DNA of 64,000 nt, from contig JAHEFF010000014.1 of the NCBI GenBank assembly GCA_024640315.1, positions 1 to 64,000 on the forward strand. Reading direction: 5' to 3'. A program made the position numbers and the translations under genes. The notes under the pieces were generated by a model, which was not told where the DNA came from, did not search any database, and was given only the letters and a program-made list of their open reading frames with translations. The number at the start of each line of letters is the position of its first letter. Position 1 is the first letter of the stretch. Below, piece by piece: positions 37,870 to 47,187 of the stretch. This DNA comes from Woeseiaceae bacterium. Lineage in GTDB: Bacteria; Pseudomonadota; Gammaproteobacteria; Steroidobacterales; Woeseiaceae.

Positions 37870-38148
37870 ATGCGAATACTCTCAGTGATTATTGTTTTGT
37901 TTGTAAGCGGATGCGCAACCGATTCTGGTGGTGAAATATCCGGTAAACAACTAAAAAACGGAGGTCCGGTCCGTTACGAACGCCTTGGTACCGTTACCAG
38001 CGTTGATATGCTTGCTGAATTGCATTGCGGCGACAAGAGAGTGCAGTGGTGCGCCGTTCGCGGCAGGCAGCAAGCTTGCCGATGCATGAACATTCACCAG
38101 GCGCAGGACCAGGTACGACGTATGACTGGCCATTCGATGGATTGGTAA
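37870..38148 (+). CDS. small Cys-rich lipoprotein
   Basis: The ATG at 37870 follows a GAGGAG site and gives a lipoprotein signal (RILSVIIVLFVSGCATD). The mature 77 residues contain four cysteines (ELHCGDKRVQWCAVRGRQQACRC), probably disulfide-paired or metal-binding. I recognise no family. It stands alone between the cNMP protein and the serine hydrolase gene. Confidence 0.65.
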   Translation: MRILSVIIVLFVSGCATDSGGEISGKQLKNGGPVRYERLGTVTSVDMLAELHCGDKRVQWCAVRGRQQACRCMNIHQAQDQVRRMTGHSMDW

Positions 38149-38248
38149 TCTACTGATCTTTGAGGGCGCTGCTGTCCTGATACGCCTCCTTGTTATACTG
38201 CGCTGCGCCACGCGCGCAGAAGCGCCACTTGCAAGAGCGATTATCAAG

Positions 38249-39505
38249 ATGAGAAAGCCATTCGCAGCGCTGCTGCTCTGTACTCTTTCCGCCGTCTCGA
38301 CCGGGCAGGATAAACCCGAAACCGCGCGTGAGCTGGGGCTGATGGTCGGCTCGCCACCGCCGGTTGCCAGGCAGGTCACCCTGGAGAATTTCATGACGCC
38401 GCCTTACAACCGCTGGGGGTTGCGGCATCTTCGTGAAGTGGCGCCGACGCGCAGCGTACCGACCGGCGATTCTGTCGCAAACCTCGATAGTCGACCGGTT
38501 GACCTGGCTTCACTCGAGGTGACATTTCCGGACAGCCGCACGGTAACAGTCGGCGAATGGCTCGAGTCGGCTTACACCGATGGCTTCCTTGTTATGCACG
38601 AGGGCGATGTGGTTTTCGAACGTTACTTCAATGACCAGACGCCGGCCAGTCAGCACCTGATGTTTTCCGTAACCAAGTCCTTCACCGGGACAATGCTGCT
38701 CATGCTGATCGAGCAGGGGCTGGTCGACGAAAGTGCACTGGTCAGTAAGTACGTGCCGGAACTGGCGAAGACAGCGTTTGGCGATGCCGCCATCAGCGAT
38801 ATGCTGGATATGACCAATTCAATTTTCTACAACGAGGACTACTACAACCCCGACGCTCATATCACCGGGTTTCTCATGGCGATGATGCCGGGCGGCGAAG
38901 GTTTGTATTCAAACCTGCAGACGCTCACGGAGAAACACGACAAATATCAGCATGGTGAGGCGTTCCATTACGTTACGCCGGACCCGGAAGTTCTGGGTTG
39001 GGTCATTCGGCGGGTGACGGGCAAGAGCCTCGCCGACAACCTGCACGAAATGATCTGGGCGCCATTGGGTGCGGAGCAGGAGGGTTACTACTGGCTCGAT
39101 TTTCACGGCGTCGAAATGGCCGGCGGTGGTCTTGCGATCACCCTGAGGGACGCCGCGCGATTCGGGCAGATGATCTTGCAGGATGGTCAGTACAATGGCC
39201 GCCAGGTCCTGTCCACTGAAGTAGCGCAACGCATCAAGCGCAAGCGCAATGCCGAAAAATTCTCGCTTTATTACGACGATGACTGGTATGGCGAGGTCGC
39301 GGATTCGTATCACGACCAATGGTGGGGCTACGCGGGCGTAAACGCGGTTGCCGCACTGGGCGTACACGGCCAGTTCATCTACATCAATTCCGACGCGAAT
39401 GTCGTGATCTCAAAACACACCTCGGATTCCGAGGCTGAAAGCGAGCGGATCGATGGCGAAACGGCGTTTATCATGCACGCCATCGCCTCGCACCTGTCGC
39501 ATTAG
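38249..39505 (+). CDS. exported serine hydrolase (class C beta-lactamase fold)
   Basis: After a signal peptide (MRKPFAALLLCTLSAVSTGQ) the 418-residue protein shows the SxxK catalytic motif as FSVTKSFTGTM and the beta-lactamase/6-aminohexanoate-dimer hydrolase (NylB-like) layout; the expected Tyr lies near FHYVTPDPEVLGW. The class includes esterases, D-aminopeptidases and amidases. True beta-lactamase activity is not implied. Monocistronic as far as the spacing shows. Confidence 0.88.
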   Translation: MRKPFAALLLCTLSAVSTGQDKPETARELGLMVGSPPPVARQVTLENFMTPPYNRWGLRHLREVAPTRSVPTGDSVANLDSRPVDLASLEVTFPDSRTVTVGEWLESAYTDGFLVMHEGDVVFERYFNDQTPASQHLMFSVTKSFTGTMLLMLIEQGLVDESALVSKYVPELAKTAFGDAAISDMLDMTNSIFYNEDYYNPDAHITGFLMAMMPGGEGLYSNLQTLTEKHDKYQHGEAFHYVTPDPEVLGWVIRRVTGKSLADNLHEMIWAPLGAEQEGYYWLDFHGVEMAGGGLAITLRDAARFGQMILQDGQYNGRQVLSTEVAQRIKRKRNAEKFSLYYDDDWYGEVADSYHDQWWGYAGVNAVAALGVHGQFIYINSDANVVISKHTSDSEAESERIDGETAFIMHAIASHLSH

Positions 39506-39679
39506 CGCGAAAGACGCACCAAAAATGTGCTGCCCACCGCGGCGGTTCGCTCTCGGGCCGCCTACAATAACAAGATTCACCGTACCCGATAGGCCCGGAT
39601 CGCCGACAAGCTGCAATCCGCGCGACCGATTTTTCCCCCAATCAAGGTCTAAAAGTTCGGCTGCAGGGAGAACTTCGCA

Positions 39680-40300
39680 ATGGCGGTATATCTGGAAGAT
39701 AAAAGACTGGTAAAACAGTTACTTGCGGGTGACCAATCTGCGTTTGACGGGTTTTTTGACGAGAATTTCGCCAGGCTTTACCGCTTCGCTATCGCCCGCA
39801 TGACCCATGACCCCGACGCCGCGCGCGATATCGTGCAGGTTACCCTGACCAAAGCCATACGAAAAATGAGCACATATCGGGCGGAATCCGCTCTCTTTAC
39901 CTGGCTGTGTGCAATCTGCAGGAACGAGATCAGCGACTGGCTGGCGAAGCAGGGTCGTCGACAGGAGCACATTGTGCTCACCGAGGATTTTCCCGAAGTG
40001 CAGGCCGCGGTTGATTCGTTTCAGGCGCCCGCGCAAGAGGATCCGGAACGGCAGTACAGGCGCGCCGAAACCTTGCGGCTTATCCAGGTCGCGCTCGACC
40101 GACTGCCGGCGAAATACGGCGACGTACTGGAGTGGAAATATGTCGAGGGCTGGTCGATCAATGAGATCGCCGAGCAGCTTAATATAGGAACGGAGGCGAC
40201 CCAGTCCCTGCTCGCAAGAGCCAAACGTGCCTTCGCCGACGTCTACTCGGCGATGGTTTACGCAATTGACGAAAACGCAGATGGGTTGATGCATCGATGA
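39680..40300 (+). CDS. ECF-type RNA polymerase sigma factor
   Basis: Region 2 is at about 15-85 (DEFNFARLYRF-like segment, DAARDIVQVTLTKAI) and region 4 at about 146-190 (LPAKYGDVLEWKYVEGWSINEIAEQL). A good AGGGAG ribosome site precedes the ATG. It heads an operon with a FecR-type anti-sigma gene overlapping by four bases and a TonB-dependent receptor gene, the classical surface-signalling order. It should transcribe the receptor and possibly other uptake genes once the receptor binds its ligand. Confidence 0.93.
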   Translation: MAVYLEDKRLVKQLLAGDQSAFDGFFDENFARLYRFAIARMTHDPDAARDIVQVTLTKAIRKMSTYRAESALFTWLCAICRNEISDWLAKQGRRQEHIVLTEDFPEVQAAVDSFQAPAQEDPERQYRRAETLRLIQVALDRLPAKYGDVLEWKYVEGWSINEIAEQLNIGTEATQSLLARAKRAFADVYSAMVYAIDENADGLMHR

Positions 40301-41310
40301 ATGACATGAGAAAAGAAACGTCACTGGAAACGGATGAAGCAGTCGAAGCGCTTCTCGGCAAGGCAACGCCGCGGTCGGTGCCGCCGGAAGCGGCGGCCAG
40401 GGCTGTTCGCGAAGTGGTGCAGGCTGAATGGCGGCAAGTTGCCGGCAAACATCGGAAACAGAAAACTTTCATGCGAATGGCGATGGCCGCATCCGTGCTG
40501 ATCGCGGTTTTCGTCTCACTTAACACGCTGCGCATCACTGGCATCGAGGAAGTTCAGGTTGCGTCAATCGACAAGCGGTTCGGCATGATCTCGATCCTTG
40601 GCGAGAACTCGGAATTGTTAGAGGGAAGCCACCTGACGACAATCGTCGCTGGCCAGACACTCATAACGGATGATGACTCTGGTTTGGGTCTGAGTTGGGG
40701 CACAGGCGGTTCGCTTCGCATTGATCAGAATACGCGGGTCGGGTTTCTGTCAGACGAAAAGGTCTATTTGAGTTCCGGCCGGATTTACTTTGACTCTGCG
40801 CCGGCTCTGGCAGCCAACTCAGTAAGCGGTTCGGATGCGCGACTGACTATTGTGACCGACTTTGGCGAGGTTACGCATACAGGCACGCAATATATGACTC
40901 ATGCGGATGGCGAAGCTGTGACAGTCAGCGTTCGCGAAGGCGAGGTTGTCATCGAAAACGCAGGCAGATCCAGTTCGGCCGTAGCGGGACAGCAACTGGC
41001 CATTTCGGGTAGTGGAGCCCGGATGGCTAACATCCCGTCCCACGGTACCCCCTGGGAGTGGATTGAGAAAACGGTGCCCTCAGTGAACCTGGATGGCCGG
41101 TCTGTCAGCGAATTTCTGGGGTGGGTGAGCCGGGAGACGGGTCTCGATCTCGAATACGAGACAGACGGAGCTGCAGCCTATGCGGATCGGGAATTGCTGA
41201 AAGGCTCGATGAATACCGACCCGCGGCAGGCGTTGCAGGTCTGGATGCTCGGGATGGATCTCGGGTGGCGAATAGAAGATGGAGTGATTTACGTCAACGA
41301 CGCGCGGTAA
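40297..41310 (+). CDS. FecR-type anti-sigma protein with STN-like C-terminus
   Basis: A cytoplasmic N-terminus with charged helices is followed by one membrane segment (about 50-66, MAMAASVLIAVFVSLNTL), then a FecR domain (LTIVTDFGEVTHTGTQYMTHA...VSVREGEVVIENAGRSS). The last 70 residues (VNLDGRSVSEFLGWVSRETGL...LGWRIEDGVIYVND) look like a secretin/TonB short N-terminal domain. It should hold the ECF sigma factor inactive and receive the receptor signal in the periplasm. ATGA overlap with the sigma gene. Confidence 0.9.
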   Translation: MNDMRKETSLETDEAVEALLGKATPRSVPPEAAARAVREVVQAEWRQVAGKHRKQKTFMRMAMAASVLIAVFVSLNTLRITGIEEVQVASIDKRFGMISILGENSELLEGSHLTTIVAGQTLITDDDSGLGLSWGTGGSLRIDQNTRVGFLSDEKVYLSSGRIYFDSAPALAANSVSGSDARLTIVTDFGEVTHTGTQYMTHADGEAVTVSVREGEVVIENAGRSSSAVAGQQLAISGSGARMANIPSHGTPWEWIEKTVPSVNLDGRSVSEFLGWVSRETGLDLEYETDGAAAYADRELLKGSMNTDPRQALQVWMLGMDLGWRIEDGVIYVNDAR

Positions 41311-41329
41311 ATTCGATACAGGCGCCTGG

Positions 41330-43648
41330 TTGGCGTTACTGCTAACCGGACTCCTCATTGCGGCGGCCGTCCCGGCTGCCGAGGGCCCGACCGTGCCTTA
41401 CGTGGGCAGGCCCGTTGCCGAAGTCATCGATGAGTTCAGAGCCGAAGGCATTCCGCTTGCATACAGTACCGGGCTGATCGGAAGCGATCTGCTGATCGTG
41501 AACGAGCCGATCGAGGCTGAACCTGTTGCCCTGGTGAACGAGATTCTTCAGCCGCACGGCCTGACACTCAGGACGATCGCCGGTGTGCATCTCGTCGTGC
41601 GAATCGATCGGACAGATTCGACGCCTGACGAGGCGACCGTAATCAGTGGTGGCCAAGCAGGCAAGGATGCCGGGATCGAGATGATTGTGGTGTCAGCCAG
41701 CCGTTACGAGATTTCACGGGACATCGCTTCATCCAGGTTCAAACTCGATCAGCGCAGCATTCAGACGATGCCGGACGTTGGTGAAGACCCGATACGAATC
41801 GTACAGCGATTGCCCGGCGCGGCCGCCAGTGGAGCGTCGGCGCGGTCACATTTTCGCGGTGGCAGCACTAACGAGATCGGCATCATGCTGAATGGCCAGT
41901 GGTTGTTTGATCCATACCATGTGCGCGACTATCAGAGCATCTTCAGTGCGATCGACTCACGCGCCATCTCGGGTGTCGAGGTTTACACCGGTGGGTTTCC
42001 GGTTCGCTACGGCGACAGGATGAGCGGACTTGTGCTGATGGAGTCGATGGAACTGGAGGAGCCGCGACATACCGAGATTGGTTTGAGCGTGTTTAACACG
42101 TCGTTCCTGACGTCCGGGACAGAGGAGGGTCAAAGCTGGTTGTTCTCCGCGAGGCGTGGCAACCTCGATCTCGTTATTGACCCCAAATTCGGCGAGCCAT
42201 CCTATTACGACGTTTTCGGTGAGTTCGAGCTGGAACTGGCGGCGAACACCACGTTATCAATGAATGCATTGTTCGCCGACGACCGCGTCAGGATCGTGGT
42301 GGAGTCAGACCCGGAGGAACTGGAGCAAGTCGTCAGCGACACCCGGAATGCACAGCTTTGGTTCCACCTGAAAACCCGCTGGTCCGACACGCTGACCAGC
42401 AACACGGTGCTGTCGGCGACGACCTATGACAATCTGCGAACCGGGTCGACAGCTGATCCGGAAAAAATGATTTCTTCGGTTCGCGATGAGCGCCAGGTCG
42501 ACCAGTTTTCGCTGCGGCAGGACTGGGCATGGAATCCGTCCGAGCAACATTTCGTGCAATGGGGCTTGTTGGGAATGTACGGCGACGCGTTCTACAACTA
42601 TGAGGGCAGCGCCGAGTACTTTGGGTTGCAGGCGCTGTATGAAAACCAGCCGCCGTCCTTGAGTCGTTCGGCGACCGCAGCGCCAGAAGGCGGCAGCTTC
42701 GCCTTGTATGTCTCTGACCGGTGGCGCATAACGCCGAAGACCACGGTCGAGTGGGGGTTTCGATGGGACGACCAGGCTTACACTGAATTGAATTCTGATG
42801 CCCAGTTCAGTCCACGGCTGAACTTCCTTTACGCATTGAGTGACAAGACAGAGCTGCGCCTGACCTGGGGTCGCTACCACCAGTCTCAGCGAATAGAAGA
42901 ACTGCAGATCGAGGATGGTGTTTCCAATTTCTGGCCCGCGCAGAGATCCGATCACATCATCGCTGGAATGCGCCACCTGTTCGAGGGCAACTACGCCCTG
43001 CGCGTCGAGGCCTTTTACAAGGACATGACAAGCGTCAGGCCTCGATTTGAGAATCTGTTTGACCCACTCGGAATCATTCCGGAGTTTCAGCCGGACAGGG
43101 TCGCGATTGTGCCGCAAAGCGGTCGGTCAACCGGGCTTGAAGTCTCGATCGATCGCGCCGTGGGCCCATGGGAGTGGTGGGCGTCGTACACACTTTCGGA
43201 GGCAATTGACCGCATCGATGATCGGAACGAAGCAAGGAGTTGGGACCAGAGGCAGGCGCTTCAGGGTGGTGTGAGATGGACCGACCAGCAGTGGACCCTG
43301 AGTTTTGCCGCGAGTGTGCATTCGGGTTGGCCGACGACGGATCTGGAACTCCTTGAGAACGGTACAGACCCCGATGGCGAGCCGATTTACGTCGCTGTTC
43401 CCGGGCTGCGCAACGCGCTGCAACTCGATACGTTTGCCAGTCTGGATTTTCGCGTAAGCCGAACCTTCGAACTTAAACGCGGCTCGTTGATGGCGTTTTT
43501 CGAAGTATCAAACGTATTGAACAGAAAGAACGTTTGTTGTCGCGACTGGGATGTCGTGGATGATGATGCCGGCAACCTCGAACTGGAACTGAGCTATGAC
43601 TATTGGTTGCCACTGTTGCCTTCGATTGGCGTTTTGTGGGAATTCTAA
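41330..43648 (+). CDS. TonB-dependent receptor with STN signalling domain
   Basis: The product has a signal region, an STN domain (about 25-95: VAEVIDEFRAEGIPLAYSTGLIG...LTLRTIAGVHLVVRI), a plug (DVGEDPIRIVQRLPGAAASGASARSHFRGG...GVEVYTGGFPVRYGDRMSG) and a 22-strand-type barrel ending in Phe. The STN domain marks it as a transducing receptor for the neighbouring FecR and sigma proteins. Ligand unknown. The only canonical start is TTG 41330, which cuts off the charged signal-peptide leader (RGKFDTGAWLALLL is open upstream after a stop at 41285), so a non-canonical start upstream is possible. Confidence 0.9.
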   Translation: MALLLTGLLIAAAVPAAEGPTVPYVGRPVAEVIDEFRAEGIPLAYSTGLIGSDLLIVNEPIEAEPVALVNEILQPHGLTLRTIAGVHLVVRIDRTDSTPDEATVISGGQAGKDAGIEMIVVSASRYEISRDIASSRFKLDQRSIQTMPDVGEDPIRIVQRLPGAAASGASARSHFRGGSTNEIGIMLNGQWLFDPYHVRDYQSIFSAIDSRAISGVEVYTGGFPVRYGDRMSGLVLMESMELEEPRHTEIGLSVFNTSFLTSGTEEGQSWLFSARRGNLDLVIDPKFGEPSYYDVFGEFELELAANTTLSMNALFADDRVRIVVESDPEELEQVVSDTRNAQLWFHLKTRWSDTLTSNTVLSATTYDNLRTGSTADPEKMISSVRDERQVDQFSLRQDWAWNPSEQHFVQWGLLGMYGDAFYNYEGSAEYFGLQALYENQPPSLSRSATAAPEGGSFALYVSDRWRITPKTTVEWGFRWDDQAYTELNSDAQFSPRLNFLYALSDKTELRLTWGRYHQSQRIEELQIEDGVSNFWPAQRSDHIIAGMRHLFEGNYALRVEAFYKDMTSVRPRFENLFDPLGIIPEFQPDRVAIVPQSGRSTGLEVSIDRAVGPWEWWASYTLSEAIDRIDDRNEARSWDQRQALQGGVRWTDQQWTLSFAASVHSGWPTTDLELLENGTDPDGEPIYVAVPGLRNALQLDTFASLDFRVSRTFELKRGSLMAFFEVSNVLNRKNVCCRDWDVVDDDAGNLELELSYDYWLPLLPSIGVLWEF

Positions 43649-43649
43649 G

Positions 43650-44207
43650 TTACAGCAGCAGCGCCGGAATCCGTAACGACTCAACGACACGGTGGTAGAT
43701 TCGCAGGTGGTCGGCGGCGATGCGATTGGCCAGCATCTCGACATCCCCGGCGTCAGTGCGGGCGATGTCGTTGATTACATCGATCCGGGTTGCCGGAAAT
43801 TCCCCCCCTATCGCCCTGGCGCCACTAGCGGTCCTGCAAATCACCGTTGCGGCGCGACCATATACTGATCTCAACAGCGGGCGATTCACTGCAAGTGTTT
43901 TGAGTCGACGAGTTAGCACATATGGTATCGAGCGGGCGAGGGTTAACAACAGCCCCGCCTGCCCGCTGCGTTCGTCGTGTGTATGTACGACATCGATCTG
44001 TGGCATCAGGCAGTAGGCGATCACCGGCGAACCGGTAACAGGCCCCAGGGAAACACCGTCGTAGACGCCAAGCCTGTTCGCCAGCGACTGGTTCTGCACG
44101 ATGATGTGCTGTTTGATCTCCATGCGATCCAGCGCTTCTACCAGGGCGATGAAGTGCTCTCCCGTTCCGTTGAACGATTTGGCAAGGTTAATGTGACCAA
44201 TAATCAT
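43650..44207 (-). CDS. half-length GT-B glycosyltransferase-like protein
   Basis: The product begins like a family-4 glycosyltransferase acceptor domain (MIIGHINLAKSFNGTGEHFIALVEAL; later VVHTHDERSGQAGLLLTLA and VLTRRL) but stops at 185 residues, ending in a helix like the C-terminal one of the family (LANRIAADHLRIYHRVVE). The whole nucleotide-sugar-binding half is missing. A strong AGGAG ribosome site argues it is expressed rather than debris. It could need a partner chain or be a degenerate remnant. It is convergent with the receptor gene. Confidence 0.65.
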   Translation of the reverse strand: MIIGHINLAKSFNGTGEHFIALVEALDRMEIKQHIIVQNQSLANRLGVYDGVSLGPVTGSPVIAYCLMPQIDVVHTHDERSGQAGLLLTLARSIPYVLTRRLKTLAVNRPLLRSVYGRAATVICRTASGARAIGGEFPATRIDVINDIARTDAGDVEMLANRIAADHLRIYHRVVESLRIPALLL

Positions 44208-44397
44208 TGCAGACTCCTGTTGCCTGGCCCCGTTTCCCTCTTAGACGGGACGAACAATAGAATCCGGTCGCCCGACCTGGCAGATCTGGCGCACAGGCTG
44301 CAGGACATGGGTTGCCGACGTATTGACCCGCTCAAACGGTTTCACTGCCTGCGCATATGTGATTGACTATGGCTTCGAAAGGAATCCGGCATCTGTC

Positions 44398-45627
44398 ATG
44401 TTCAGAAATTTGTGCGACTACACTAACGACCCGATCGAAGCGCTGTTTGTGCGTCTCGCGGAGGATTCGAGTCAGGACAAAATCGACCTCGGTATAGGCG
44501 TATTTCGTGACGACTCAGGCAAGGTGCCCGTTATGCAGGCAGTCCGGCGGGCCGAGCAGCAACTTTTTGCCCGTGACCTGCCGAAATCCTATTTGTCGCC
44601 ACTGGGCAATCAGGACTATTGCCGCGATGTCGAGCGACTCGTGCTCGGCGAAGATCATCCGGTCTTGCGTGAACAGCGGGTCATTTCAGCGCAGACTCCC
44701 GGGGCGGGCAGCGCTTTGCGTGCTGCCGCTGAACTGGTGCACAGCCTGGTTGAGAATTCTGTCGTATGGGTGTCCGAGCCGGTGTGGGGGCATCAGCTGG
44801 AGTTTTTCGACAAAGCCGGCATGGCGATCAGGACATACCGCTACTACGATCAGTCCAGTTCGACGCTTGATTTCGACGGGATGCTGGACGACCTTGGTTT
44901 GATGATGCCTGATGATCTTCTGCTGCTGCACGGTTGTTGCCACAACCCGACCGGTCAGGACCTGACCATTGAGCAGTGGCATAAACTGGCGGACAAGATC
45001 ATCGAAACCGGCGCCGTACCGTTTGTTGATGTCGCCTACCAGGGCTTCGGCGAAGGCATCGATGAGGACGTTGCGGGTCTTCGTCTCCTTGCCGAAAAGG
45101 TGCCGCAGTTGTTGCTTACTGTTTCTTCTTCCAAGTCGTTCGGCATTTACAGGGAAAGAGCGGGTCTTCTTTCGGTCATTGTGTCGCCCGATGCGGTGGA
45201 TGCAGAGAGTGTGCGGCGAAAACTCCGCGATACCGTAAGACAGCTGTACTTCATGGCGCCGGATCATGGCGCTGCCGTAGTGCACGAAATCTTGTCAACA
45301 CCGGAACTTGAGAAGCTCTGGCGGCAGGAGCTGGACGGAGTAAGGCAGCACGTTGCTGACATGCGGCGATTGCTGCGGCAAACGATTGAAAGCGCCAACC
45401 CCGGCTTCGATGCCTCTTTTTTTGAGACACAGCACGGGATGTTTTCATGTTTGCCGATCAGTGCGGACGAACAATTACTTATTGAGCAGCATTTTCATAT
45501 TTACATGCTGCCGAATGCACGAGTGAATGTTGCCGCAATGAGCGGTAACCAGTCGGCCAGGCTGGCGGAGGCGTTTGCCTTCATCCGGTCTGAGCGAGGA
45601 ACCGAGGTGCAGCAGGCATTTGCCTGA
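44398..45627 (+). CDS. aspartate/aromatic aminotransferase (class I)
   Basis: This PLP enzyme transfers amino groups between aspartate or aromatic amino acids and 2-oxoglutarate. The TyrB/AspC-type sequence is plain: LGIGVFRDDSGKVPVMQAVRRAE at the start, HGCCHNPTGQD, DVAYQGFG, and the PLP Lys in SSSKSFGIYRERAG. I start at ATG 44398, since the 25 extra residues from 44323 do not match the family. It is divergent from the half glycosyltransferase and 27 bases before the rhomboid gene. AspC versus TyrB specificity cannot be told from the sequence alone. Confidence 0.92.
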   Translation: MFRNLCDYTNDPIEALFVRLAEDSSQDKIDLGIGVFRDDSGKVPVMQAVRRAEQQLFARDLPKSYLSPLGNQDYCRDVERLVLGEDHPVLREQRVISAQTPGAGSALRAAAELVHSLVENSVVWVSEPVWGHQLEFFDKAGMAIRTYRYYDQSSSTLDFDGMLDDLGLMMPDDLLLLHGCCHNPTGQDLTIEQWHKLADKIIETGAVPFVDVAYQGFGEGIDEDVAGLRLLAEKVPQLLLTVSSSKSFGIYRERAGLLSVIVSPDAVDAESVRRKLRDTVRQLYFMAPDHGAAVVHEILSTPELEKLWRQELDGVRQHVADMRRLLRQTIESANPGFDASFFETQHGMFSCLPISADEQLLIEQHFHIYMLPNARVNVAAMSGNQSARLAEAFAFIRSERGTEVQQAFA

Positions 45628-45654
45628 ATTGCCGGCTGGCGCTAAGGATCTGCG

Positions 45655-46437
45655 ATGTTTCCGATCCGCGATGACAATCCCCAAATCCTCACGCCCTATG
45701 CGACCTACGCCATTGTTGTGTTGAATGTCGCAGCCTGGGTTCTGCTGCAAGGTATGGGAAACGATGCGGCGTTGGCGGGGTCGGTCTGCCGGTTCGGCCT
45801 GATTCCGGGCGAGCTGATGCAACTGGTGCCGCCGGGGACGCGGCTGCCACTCGGCCCTAGCAGCGTCTGTGTCATAAGTGACTCCGGGAGTTGGCACACG
45901 ACTATCACGTCAATGTTCATGCACGGTGGCTGGATGCATATTGTTGGCAATATGTGGTTCATGTGGATTTTTGGCGGCAATGTCGAAGACGCCATGGGGT
46001 CTGTGAGGTTCTTTTTCTTTTACCTGCTTTGCGGCCTGGCGGCGTCGGCGTTGCAGGTTGCAGCAAATCCCGAGTCTCCGATACCAATGGTCGGCGCCTC
46101 GGGCGCGATAGGTGGTGTCATGGGTGCCTACGTCTTGCTTTACCCACGCGTGCATGTGCACATGCTATTCATATTTGTAATCTATGTGACAACTTTCGCC
46201 GTTCCTGCATTCCTGATGTTGGGCTACTGGTTCCTGGTGCAGGTGTTAAGCGGTGTATCGACTTACGGTAGTGAGGGCGGTGGAGTCGCCTTCTGGGCGC
46301 ACATTGGCGGTTTTGTCGCCGGCGGCATTCTCATGTTCGTCTTTCGGAACAATGAATTGCTGGCAAAACATCCGTACCACGGCTGGCAGAAGAGAAGCTC
46401 GCCAACGCGTAACTGGCACCGCGTCGACAGGAGATAG
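45655..46437 (+). CDS. rhomboid intramembrane serine protease
   Basis: Six hydrophobic helices carry the rhomboid signature: MFMHGGWMHIVGNMWFMWIFG, the catalytic Ser in GASGAIGGVMGAY and the catalytic His in FWAHIGGFVAGG. It cleaves membrane proteins within the bilayer; the substrate is unknown. A large inserted loop after the first helix (QLVPPGTRLPLGPSSV) is typical of environmental rhomboids. It follows the aminotransferase gene and directly precedes modA. Confidence 0.92.
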   Translation: MFPIRDDNPQILTPYATYAIVVLNVAAWVLLQGMGNDAALAGSVCRFGLIPGELMQLVPPGTRLPLGPSSVCVISDSGSWHTTITSMFMHGGWMHIVGNMWFMWIFGGNVEDAMGSVRFFFFYLLCGLAASALQVAANPESPIPMVGASGAIGGVMGAYVLLYPRVHVHMLFIFVIYVTTFAVPAFLMLGYWFLVQVLSGVSTYGSEGGGVAFWAHIGGFVAGGILMFVFRNNELLAKHPYHGWQKRSSPTRNWHRVDRR

Positions 46438-46439
46438 TG

Positions 46440-47183
46440 ATGCGGATTTTCATACTTGTTCTCTTCTGCCTGTCAGGTGTCGCGACTGCTGAAGAAGCTC
46501 TGGTTGCTGTCGCCACGAATTTCGCAGAGGTAGCCGAGGAGCTCTGTGACGAATTCGAAGCGCAATCCGGGCACAAGGTGTCGCTGGCCAGTGGTTCATC
46601 GGGCAAGCTGTACGCACAAATTTTGAACGGTGGTCCATTCGACGTGTTTCTTTCCGCTGACGGCGTATTGCCAGAACGCATTGAGCAATCTGATTTTGGC
46701 GTCAAAGGCAGCCGCTTTACGTATGCTATTGGCCGGTTGGCTTTGTGGAGTGCTGATGCCGGCCTGATTCAGGAAGATGCGCGCGAGACCGTACTGCAGG
46801 ATCGCATCAGGAAGCTGGCGATTGCGAACCCGGCGTTGGCACCTTACGGTGTTGCTTCGCGGGAGACGCTCCAATCATTGGGCGCCTGGGACGCCGTTTC
46901 GGAAAAGATTGTTATGGGAGAGAATATTTCACAAGCTGCCGCACTTGCGGGAACCGGTAACGCCGATGCCGGATTTATCGCATTATCTTTCGCAGTCCGT
47001 ACTGATCGACCGTTGGGTGGGCGATATATCGTAATTCCCGGGGACCTGCATTCTCCAGTAAGGCAGGACGCAGTTTTGCTGAGACATGGTGCAAACAACG
47101 CGGCGGCCAGGGAGTTTCTCGCGTTCCTGCATAGCGAGAAGGCAATCCGCCGGATTGAAGCCAGGGGCTACGAGAATCCGTGA
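46440..47183 (+). CDS. modA: molybdate-binding protein ModA
   Basis: This periplasmic protein captures molybdate for the ModBC importer. A signal peptide (cleavage near ATAEE) precedes the family's VAVATNFAEVAEELCDEF and SLASGSSGKLYAQILNGGPFDVFLSAD segments, whose Ser/Asn residues bind the oxyanion. AGGAG ribosome site. It is first of modABC, with four bases to modB. Molybdate is more likely than tungstate from the binding-loop sequence, but this is not certain. Confidence 0.92.
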   Translation: MRIFILVLFCLSGVATAEEALVAVATNFAEVAEELCDEFEAQSGHKVSLASGSSGKLYAQILNGGPFDVFLSADGVLPERIEQSDFGVKGSRFTYAIGRLALWSADAGLIQEDARETVLQDRIRKLAIANPALAPYGVASRETLQSLGAWDAVSEKIVMGENISQAAALAGTGNADAGFIALSFAVRTDRPLGGRYIVIPGDLHSPVRQDAVLLRHGANNAAAREFLAFLHSEKAIRRIEARGYENP

Positions 47184-47187
47184 CGTA

